From assembly GCA_023381535.1 (NCBI GenBank), contig JAMCSN010000325.1, positions 1-48,465 on the forward strand: a stretch of 48,465 bases of DNA, given 5' to 3'. The notes beneath the pieces are model-generated. The model did not search any database and was not told where the DNA came from. It saw only the letters and a list, made by a program, of their open reading frames with translations. This document shows positions 25,334 to 32,035 of the stretch, one piece after another. Source of the stretch: Bacteroidota bacterium (GTDB lineage Bacteria > Bacteroidota > Ignavibacteria > Ignavibacteriales > Melioribacteraceae). Both the position numbers and the translations under genes were made by a program. How positions within the stretch are numbered: the first letter of the stretch is position 1; each line of letters starts with the position of its first letter.

Positions 25334-26266
25334 ATGGCAGTTGACATGAAAGGAAAAAGCTTAATTGAAATTCAACACTTAGCGTTAGACGAGATAAATG
25401 CAATATTTGATTTGAGCGCGAAACTAAAAGACGAAAGGCGCAAAGGAATAAAACATCACGTGCTGGAAGGTAAGAAACTCGGAATGATTTTTTCAAAACC
25501 TTCCACAAGAACGCGTGTGTCATTTGAAGTCGGCATTTATGAGCTTGGCGGAACCGGATTGTTTTTCAATCAGAATGATATGCAATTGAAAAAGAGCGAG
25601 AGCGTTTCCGATACTGCTAAAGTTCTTTCACGTTACCTCGATGGAATTATGATCAGAACATTTGATCATCAAGACGTGATAGACCTCGCAACTTACGGTA
25701 CAATTCCGGTGATAAACGGTTTAACGGATTTACATCATCCGTGTCAAGTATTAGCTGATTTGTTCACTGTTCTTGAATACAAAAAAAACTTGAAAGGTTT
25801 GAAGCTTGCATACATAGGCGACGGCAACAACATGGCACACAGTCTGCTTCAAGGATGTTCAAAAGTCGGAATGGATATTTCAATCGCATCTCCTTCCGGA
25901 TACAAACCGTTGGAAAGTGTTGTCAACAAATCGAAAGAAAACGCAAAAGTTATGGGCAGTAAAGTTGAAATTTTAGACGATCCGGTTGCTGCGGTAAAGA
26001 ATGCCGATGTTGTTTACACCGACGTATGGGCAAGCATGGGACAAGAAAAAGAAGCCGAAGAGAGAAGAAAGAAATTCATGAAGTACCAAGTCAATCCGGA
26101 ATTAGTAAAACATGCGAAGGACGATTACATTTTTATGCACTGTCTTCCGGCACACCGCGGGGACGAAGTTGTAAATGAAGTTGCCGATTCCGCCAATAGT
26201 GTAATCTTCGACGAAGCGGAAAACCGTCTTCACGTCCAGAAAGCAATAATGGCGTTGGTGATGTAA
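25334..26266 (+). CDS. argF: Ornithine carbamoyltransferase
   Basis: It transfers a carbamoyl group between carbamoyl phosphate and ornithine (citrulline). Key motifs are the carbamoyl-phosphate loop STRTR (57-61), HPCQVLAD and the ornithine/citrulline-specific FMHCLPAHRGDEV. The central LKLAYIGDGNNMAHSLLQGC is typical of OTC rather than aspartate carbamoyltransferase. The length of 310 residues is normal. A GGAAGG site lies upstream of the ATG. The pairing with carbamate kinase favours a catabolic (ArcB-like) role, but the anabolic ArgF role cannot be excluded from sequence. Confidence 0.92.
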   Translation: MAVDMKGKSLIEIQHLALDEINAIFDLSAKLKDERRKGIKHHVLEGKKLGMIFSKPSTRTRVSFEVGIYELGGTGLFFNQNDMQLKKSESVSDTAKVLSRYLDGIMIRTFDHQDVIDLATYGTIPVINGLTDLHHPCQVLADLFTVLEYKKNLKGLKLAYIGDGNNMAHSLLQGCSKVGMDISIASPSGYKPLESVVNKSKENAKVMGSKVEILDDPVAAVKNADVVYTDVWASMGQEKEAEERRKKFMKYQVNPELVKHAKDDYIFMHCLPAHRGDEVVNEVADSANSVIFDEAENRLHVQKAIMALVM

Positions 26267-26294
26267 TATAGATCGTAACAAGAAGTTGTTTTGC

Positions 26295-26323
26295 GAGAGC
26301 GCTATTTAGCGCTCTTCTTTTTT
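26295..26323 (+). terminator. Rho-independent terminator after argF
   Basis: AGAGCGCT (26296-26303), loop ATTT, AGCGCTCT (26308-26315), then a T-rich run. It ends the argF transcript and extends into the last codons and stop of the convergent transporter gene, so it is embedded in coding sequence on the other strand. Confidence 0.85.
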
Positions 26324-28155
26324 GTCTGATAGTCCATGTGGAAATGGAAATCTGGGAAGATGCGTGGGAGCTTAATAATGTTATGAATCATAATGCCGAT
26401 AGACAGTCTATCCACCCACGAACTAAGCGGCCAGCCGAAATGCAGATGAATATCTTTTTCGTTATGAGGTATCTCATACTCAATTGTTTTTAGTACCGCG
26501 GTTATCATTTCAAACAAATTCATACGTCGCTCGATAGCAATCCAGAATTGATTAGCGTGAAGTAATTCCGGCGCTTCCACACGCGGCGAATAGAAACTGA
26601 CAAATATTGTATTCGGCGCTTTTGCAATCGGCTCATCTTCATATGGTCTTCTGAAATAAATATGAACCTCTCGATTTTCGATTTCAGCAATTTTGAAAAC
26701 AACATCCATCACGTTGTTTGTTGCCCGGCGTATTGGAATATCCGGTGCGCGATAGCGTGAAATTTTTATTCCTAAAAACAAAATTACAGCTGTAATAATA
26801 AACCAGAGTGTTGTACCGTACGGACGCGCGATCATTATATAAATTAATGTGCTTGCCAAAATAAAAAAGAGAAGCAGAGTGCCAAAGCGGGAAGTGTGAT
26901 ACGTAATTTCTTTTGTTCCTTTCGAGAAACGATATTTGAGAAGCGACCAAATATTAATCGTAAAACTTGCTACCAAACCTACCGCATACATCTCCGCAAG
27001 AATTGCCTGGCTGCCGCTTGTTATGACCAATATGATGCTGTAGAATACGGCATTGACCATGTGAATCCGGTAGAGCGACTGATTCCTATTAACGCTTATC
27101 AGCCAGAGGAAATTATATTTCTCGCCGATCTTCTCGATCAATTCGGCGGATGCAACCATTGCCGTGTTGACAGCCATAATCAAAGTTATGCTTGCAAGGA
27201 TTCCAACGATAATACCGAAAAACTCTCCGTTAACTTTTGCTGCGAATGTTGGAATTAAATCGGTTTCATGATGAGCCAGATTAATATCTCCGGAAAGCGC
27301 AAAGAGGGCAATGAGCGGAGTGAAAATTCCAACTGTCACTGCTAAGAAAATATACGCTTTGCGGATTTCATGCCAGCTTTTAACAAGTGAAGCTGTTTGC
27401 AAAACAGATTCGATTCCTGAATAAGCAAGGATACAACTGCCGATACCGATAATTAAATTTTGGTATCCGGCGAAAATACTTTGTCCCTTAAAATCATCTA
27501 CGAAATATTGAACACTCTGACCAAGGTAAGAGACCGATTTAGAATCCAGATTTGCAATTCCTCCGATGATAAGATTTGAAAGTATAAAAGCAGCGAAAAC
27601 AAAAATCATAAACGTAAACTTTGCATTTTCTTTTATGCCTATGATATTCAATCCGGTAATAAAAGCGATAACAATAAATTTTAGAATAAACTTAGTCTCG
27701 AGACTCATTCCTAAAAAATATGTACCGTTCTCAACGGCACTCACGGTAGAGATTGTTGCGGTTAAAATATATGCGACAAGTATGGAGGCGATTGCAATGA
27801 AAGAAAAGTTCGGTCCAAGAACCAAGTAGGAAAAAGAATATACACCGCCGCCGCGAATGTTATTGCGTTCCAATATCTCACCGACTTCCACCATTCGTGT
27901 AGAAAGAAATCGGATCAGAATTGAAGTGAGAGCAATATAAATTATTGCTTTAAGACCGATGAAGCGGAATGCTTCGTATGGAGCGTAGTAGATTGAAGTC
28001 AACTCATCCATCAAAGTTATAATACCGACGGCAAGCCACGTGAGTATCCATTTGCCGTTGTACATAAAGGAGAGAAATTCTTTCTTCCGCGTGATCTTAA
28101 CGAAGATAAAGATGAGGAGGAGATTAACAACTATGTATGAGAAATTTTCCATCAA
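26302..28155 (-). CDS. APC-family amino-acid permease-like transporter (copy 1)
   Basis: A 617-residue integral membrane protein. About twelve hydrophobic helices occupy residues 5-460, with APC-type features such as GGGVYSFSYLVLGPNFSF (helix 3 region), LNIIGIKENAKFTF and GIGSCILAYSGIESVLQTASLVKSW (helix 6, glycine-rich unwound segment). The last about 140 residues are a soluble domain I do not recognise (start PIRRATNNVMDVV, including EIPHNEKDIHLHFGWPLSSW and a His-rich HFHMDY near the end). It closely resembles the second copy upstream, so this is a tandem duplication. The substrate is unknown; polyamine, amino acid or cation import are possibilities. Confidence 0.82.
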   Translation of the reverse strand: MMENFSYIVVNLLLIFIFVKITRKKEFLSFMYNGKWILTWLAVGIITLMDELTSIYYAPYEAFRFIGLKAIIYIALTSILIRFLSTRMVEVGEILERNNIRGGGVYSFSYLVLGPNFSFIAIASILVAYILTATISTVSAVENGTYFLGMSLETKFILKFIVIAFITGLNIIGIKENAKFTFMIFVFAAFILSNLIIGGIANLDSKSVSYLGQSVQYFVDDFKGQSIFAGYQNLIIGIGSCILAYSGIESVLQTASLVKSWHEIRKAYIFLAVTVGIFTPLIALFALSGDINLAHHETDLIPTFAAKVNGEFFGIIVGILASITLIMAVNTAMVASAELIEKIGEKYNFLWLISVNRNQSLYRIHMVNAVFYSIILVITSGSQAILAEMYAVGLVASFTINIWSLLKYRFSKGTKEITYHTSRFGTLLLFFILASTLIYIMIARPYGTTLWFIITAVILFLGIKISRYRAPDIPIRRATNNVMDVVFKIAEIENREVHIYFRRPYEDEPIAKAPNTIFVSFYSPRVEAPELLHANQFWIAIERRMNLFEMITAVLKTIEYEIPHNEKDIHLHFGWPLSSWVDRLSIGIMIHNIIKLPRIFPDFHFHMDYQTKKKSAK

Positions 28156-28284
28156 GAATAAAAGCAGTAATCCCTATATAATTATTTGGCACGGCGCCTT
28201 AATCCCCCGTAACGAATTATTTCTGTCTATAAAATATTGTAAGAGAAGCTTTATATCAATTACAGTGAAAGAATATCTTATTTG

Positions 28285-28568
28285 CTCATGTTACGCAAAA
28301 GAAGGTTGAAATAATTTTATACCTTCGACATATGTCGCTCCTCTGGAGCTTAAACTAAGGGAGGGGACAACCTTTCTACCAATATTTCGTCCCTCCGGGA
28401 CTATGAACACTACAAAATAACGCGAAGAACGCCATTTATAAAAGCTCCGATAGGAGCGGCATATTGGTAGCACTCCATGCACCAAAAACAGTCAAAGCCA
28501 CAGCGGGGCGACATAATGTTGAAAATCTCGCCACTGGCGGACAGTTTTTGTTTTTTGCGTAACATGAG
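28285..28568. mobile_element. 284-bp MITE-like element with 16-bp terminal inverted repeats
   Basis: CTCATGTTACGCAAAA at 28285-28300 is the exact reverse complement of 28553-28568. The interior has no ORF but contains smaller palindromes: a CTCC/GGAG stem (GCTCCTCTGGAGC), a CCCTCCGGGA segment and GCTCCGATAGGAGC followed by GGCATATTGGTAG, a composition I associate with dispersed palindromic repeats in Bacteroidota genomes. It ends exactly at the stop codon of the upstream transporter gene. A TTATTT lies on both outer flanks but is offset by one base on the left, so a target duplication is only suggestive. The remaining 129 bases to copy 1 hold nothing I can name. Confidence 0.65.
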
Positions 28569-30419
28569 TTATTTATTATTCTTCTTTTTTCTCTGGAATT
28601 CTATATGATAATGGAAAGTGGGGAAATGCCGAGGTAGTTTCATGATGTTGTGCGTCATAATTCCGGTTGATAAACGATCTACCCAAGAAGAAAGAGGCCA
28701 GCCGAAATGGAGATGAATTTCCTTTTCGGCAAAAGGAATTTCGTATTCAATCGCTTTCAACAAACCACTCATCATATCGAACAGATTCAATTTGCGTTCG
28801 ATTGCTATCCAGAAATGGTTTGCTTTGATCGTTTGAGGAGTCTCGAGTCTTGGCGTGTAAAAACTTATGAAGATAGAATTTGCTTCGTTAACGTGAATAT
28901 CTTCTTCCATCGGACGTCTGAAGAAAATATTGATATGCTTGTTATCTATTTCTGCAATTTTGAAAACGACATCCATTACATTGTTTGTAACACGGCGGAT
29001 AGGAATATCCGGCGCGCGGTAACGTGATATTCTGATTCCAAGAATTAAAACTACGGACGTTATGAGGAACCAAAGAGTAGTGCCGTACGGACGCGCTATC
29101 ATTATATAAATAAGAGTACTGACCAAAACAAAAAAGAGAAGCAGAGTTCCGAAACGCGAAGTATGGTAGCTGATCTCTTTTGTGCCTTTCGAAAATCTAT
29201 ACTTAATTAACGAGCCGGTATTGATTGCAAAACTTGCAACCAAGCCAACCGCATACATTTCTGCAAGTACTGCCTGGCTGCCGCTTGTTATGATCAAGAT
29301 GACCGAATAAAAAATTGCATTAATGATATGTATTCTGTAAAGCGATTGTTTTTTGTTAGCATGGATTAGCCAATGGTAATTATATTTTTCCGCAACTTTC
29401 TCTATCAATTCTGCAGATGCTACCATTGCTGTGTTGACAGCCATGATCAAAGTTATACTAGCGAGAATACCAACCACGATTCCGAAAAACTCTCCGTTAA
29501 CTTTTGATGCAAAGATCGGAATCAAGTCTGTTTCGTGGTGGCTTAAATTTATTCCTGATGAAAGAGCGAAGAGGGCAATTAAAGGAGTAACGATTCCAAC
29601 TGTAACGGCTAAGAAAACGTATGCTTTCCGGATTTGATGCCAGTCTTTTACGAGCGACGCCGTCTGCAGAACCGATTCGATGCCAGAATACGCGAGGATA
29701 CAGCTGCCGATTCCTATGATCAAATTTTCGTATGCCGCAAACGGATTCTGTCCTTTGAAATCGCCAACGAACGAATGAAAACTGTTACCGATGATTGAGT
29801 ATGAATTGGAATCCAGATTAGCAACGCCGCCGACGATTAAGTTTGCAAGAACGAATGCTGCGAAAACGAAAATTAAGAATGTAAACTTAGCATTTTCTTT
29901 TATGCCGATGATGTTCAGCACGGTTATCAATCCAATCACGCCGAACTTAAGAAAGAATCTGATTTCGGGACCCATTCCCAAAAAGTAAGTCCCATTTTCT
30001 ACGGCGCTTACTGTAGAAATAGTAGCGGTTAAAATGTAATCCACAAGGATTGATGAAATGGCAACGAAAGAAAATGTTGGCCCGAGAACGAGATATGAAA
30101 ACGAATAGACGCCGCCGCCGCGAATATTATTTTTCTCGAGAATCTCTCCGATCTCCACCATACGAGTTGACAGAAAGCGAATCAGTATCGAAGTGAGGGC
30201 AATATAGAATATTGCTTTTATACCGATGAACCTGAACGCTTCGTACGGCGCGTAGTAGATCGAAGTGAGTTCATCCATCAACGTGATGATACCTACAGCA
30301 AGCCACGTAAGCATCCACTTACCGTTATAAAGGAATGAGAGAAATTCCTTTTTACGAGTCAGATGGATAAATCCAGCGACGAGCAGAACGTTGACTATTA
30401 TAAATGCAGCTGTTTGCAT
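28569..30419 (-). CDS. APC-family amino-acid permease-like transporter (copy 2)
   Basis: A 616-residue paralogue of the transporter downstream, nearly collinear over its whole length: the same helix pattern, GGGVYSFSYLVLGPTFSF, LNIIGIKENAKFTF, GIGSCILAYSGIESVLQTASLVKDW, and the same C-terminal soluble domain (RVTNNVMDVVFKIAEI ... HLHFGWPLSSW). Divergence is greatest in the N-terminal helix and in the cytosolic segment around residues 520-550. Conservation of the C-terminal domain suggests it is functional, perhaps regulatory. It has its own Bacteroidota-type promoter. The downstream copy is separated by the MITE-like element, so the copies may be expressed independently. Confidence 0.82.
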   Translation of the reverse strand: MQTAAFIIVNVLLVAGFIHLTRKKEFLSFLYNGKWMLTWLAVGIITLMDELTSIYYAPYEAFRFIGIKAIFYIALTSILIRFLSTRMVEIGEILEKNNIRGGGVYSFSYLVLGPTFSFVAISSILVDYILTATISTVSAVENGTYFLGMGPEIRFFLKFGVIGLITVLNIIGIKENAKFTFLIFVFAAFVLANLIVGGVANLDSNSYSIIGNSFHSFVGDFKGQNPFAAYENLIIGIGSCILAYSGIESVLQTASLVKDWHQIRKAYVFLAVTVGIVTPLIALFALSSGINLSHHETDLIPIFASKVNGEFFGIVVGILASITLIMAVNTAMVASAELIEKVAEKYNYHWLIHANKKQSLYRIHIINAIFYSVILIITSGSQAVLAEMYAVGLVASFAINTGSLIKYRFSKGTKEISYHTSRFGTLLLFFVLVSTLIYIMIARPYGTTLWFLITSVVLILGIRISRYRAPDIPIRRVTNNVMDVVFKIAEIDNKHINIFFRRPMEEDIHVNEANSIFISFYTPRLETPQTIKANHFWIAIERKLNLFDMMSGLLKAIEYEIPFAEKEIHLHFGWPLSSWVDRLSTGIMTHNIMKLPRHFPTFHYHIEFQRKKKNNK

Positions 30420-30440
30420 CTACCTTCGAAAAAATTCGCA

Positions 30441-30470
30441 CAAACATACTAATTTTTTTCAATGATACAA
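30441..30470 (-). promoter_or_regulatory. Bacteroidota-type promoter for transporter copy 2
   Basis: On the minus strand TTG (30468-30470), 19 bases, TATGTTTG (30441-30448), about 20 bases upstream of the transporter ATG. This fits TTG-N19-TAnnTTTG. Confidence 0.5.
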
Positions 30471-30498
30471 TCAAGAAGGCAATTAAAATGAATTTTGC

Positions 30499-30530
30499 TT
30501 TTGTGAATTAGCTGAAATTATTTATTTTTG
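30499..30530 (+). promoter_or_regulatory. Bacteroidota-type promoter for tRNA-Phe
   Basis: TTTTG (30499-30503), 19 bases, TATTTTTG (30523-30530), ending 15 bases before the tRNA-Phe 5' end. The match to TTTG-N19-TAnnTTTG and the position argue for a real promoter. Confidence 0.6.
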
Positions 30531-30545
30531 TGCCGTTCTTTTTAG

Positions 30546-30618
30546 GGGCAGATAGCTCAGTCGGTAGAGCAAAGGACTGAAAATCCTTGTGTCGGCGGTT
30601 CGATTCCGTCTCTGCCCA
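30546..30618 (+). tRNA. tRNA-Phe (anticodon GAA); likely attachment site of the downstream element
   Basis: A 73-nt cloverleaf: acceptor GGGCAGA/TCTGCCC, D arm GCTC/GAGC, anticodon stem AAGGA/TCCTT with loop CTGAAAA (anticodon GAA), T arm GGCGG/CCGTC with loop TTCGATT. CCA is not fully encoded. A tyrosine integrase gene starts 170 bases past its 3' end, the usual arrangement when an integrative element has entered at a tRNA 3' end. I could not find a second copy of the 3' end within the window. Confidence 0.95.
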
Positions 30619-30787
30619 CAATAAGTTGCGAATTCTTAACGGGTTCGCAATTTTTGTTTTAAACGAACCTGCCAGAAAAAATTTTGACTTGGTTTTGACT
30701 AGTGAAAAATTGACTCAGACAAATCAAAATCCCAGTCAATTTTTGATGACCATTTTAGCTTTTAGAGAACGGAAAGGAGATTCTTAT

Positions 30788-31798
30788 ATGTATCTCTCCA
30801 AACGTTCAAACGGTCGTTACTATATCTACTATGCTCAAGTAAACGGGAAGATGACATGTGTTTCGACTAAGACAAACTTGAAGTCAGAAGCACTAAAATT
30901 CTTGTTACAATTTGATGCGCAGTTAAAAGACCGAATCGCTAAGAAAGTAAATCCAGTTTATCTTGGACAGTTTTTTTTTGAATTTCTAAGATACTCTGAA
31001 TCAGTCCACAGTATTAATCATACAAAGTCCTTGCGAACAACGTTTAAAAGCTTCACTAAACAGATAGGGAATGTACTGCTAACAGATTTGACGAAGGAAC
31101 AAGTAGTGTCGTTTGTTGAAATGAGATTACGAAATTTATCTGCTTATACTGTCAGAAGAGATATTGCCGATTTGAGCAGTGCTTTTAATTACGCAATCTC
31201 TAAAAAATACTTAACTGAAAATCCTTGTAAAAGTATTAAGAAACCAAAGCTTGTTGAGAAGTTACCATTATTTTTTACCCAAGCTGAATTTGAAACGTTG
31301 TTAAGGGCTATTGATGACATTGATTTGAAAGAGCTGGTGACTTTTGCTGTAAACACCGGATTGAGGCAATCTGACTTAATTAACCTTGAATGGAGGCAAA
31401 TTGATTTTAAGAATCAAACTCTGATTTTGGATAATCGCAATTCACAAACGAAGTCTCGAAAGGTTCATACGATACCGCTAAACATTAAAGCACTCCAAAT
31501 ATTGACTGACCGACAAATTAGAAATTCACAATCGCTAAAAGTTTTTACTTACAAGGATAAACCCATTAAGCAACTTTTCATCTCACATAAATTCAAAAAG
31601 CTTGTGAAGAAAGCCGGACTTGACCAGCAGTTATCATTTCACGGCTTAAGGCATACGTTTGGCAGCTGGTTAGTTCAAAAGGGAGTATCAATTTATCAAG
31701 TTTCTAAACTTCTTACTCATTCAGATTTGAGAGTGACACAGATTTATACACACTTAAGAGTTGACGACTTGAGAAGTGCGGTAGAGAAACTTGATTAA
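30788..31798 (+). CDS. Tyrosine recombinase/integrase
   Basis: A 336-residue site-specific recombinase. The catalytic set is complete: Arg193 (NTGLRQSDL), His285 and Arg288 (HGLRHTFG), His311 (LLTHSDLRV) and Tyr320 (TQIYTHL). An SAM-like core-binding N-terminal domain spans about residues 55-150, preceded by an arm-type domain (KRSNGRYYIYYAQVNGKM) that suggests binding to arm sites. The frame is open back into the tRNA, but the ATG at 30788 is preceded by AAAGGAG and starts the typical MYLSKR sequence, so I use it. It presumably catalysed integration at tRNA-Phe. Confidence 0.93.
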   Translation: MYLSKRSNGRYYIYYAQVNGKMTCVSTKTNLKSEALKFLLQFDAQLKDRIAKKVNPVYLGQFFFEFLRYSESVHSINHTKSLRTTFKSFTKQIGNVLLTDLTKEQVVSFVEMRLRNLSAYTVRRDIADLSSAFNYAISKKYLTENPCKSIKKPKLVEKLPLFFTQAEFETLLRAIDDIDLKELVTFAVNTGLRQSDLINLEWRQIDFKNQTLILDNRNSQTKSRKVHTIPLNIKALQILTDRQIRNSQSLKVFTYKDKPIKQLFISHKFKKLVKKAGLDQQLSFHGLRHTFGSWLVQKGVSIYQVSKLLTHSDLRVTQIYTHLRVDDLRSAVEKLD

Positions 31799-31804
31799 GA
31801 AGCG

Positions 31805-31896
31805 CCGACTCAACTGAATATTTTACTGGCGACCGTTTATCAGCATGGAAATACCTCAACTGGCAACGTTCGATTAGAAAACAGCAGTTGAGTCGG
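31805..31896. repeat. 12-bp inverted repeat downstream of the integrase
   Basis: CCGACTCAACTG (31805-31816) and its exact complement CAGTTGAGTCGG (31885-31896) flank 68 bases. The outer arm is followed on each side by AATATT. The pair may be a binding site (integrase or excisionase arm) or a transcript hairpin. The 237 bases before hsdR contain no other gene. Confidence 0.55.
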
Positions 31897-32035
31897 GGAA
31901 TATTTCAAGGTTTGGAAGATGAATAGCATATCTGATTCGACATTCAGACATCTAAAACTACTTTGCAACAGTTTTGAGAATTAGCTAACTTAAAAGTGAA
32001 TTATAGGGGTTGGTAACAATGCTGTTGTTTCAAGA

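Noticed and set aside
28040..28309. 89-codon plus-strand ORF over the transporter gene end
   Set aside because: Mostly antisense to a well-supported transporter gene and no start site evidence.
30587..30787. N-terminal extension of the integrase into the tRNA
   Set aside because: The extension translates tRNA and leader bases, and the ribosome-binding site supports the ATG at 30788.
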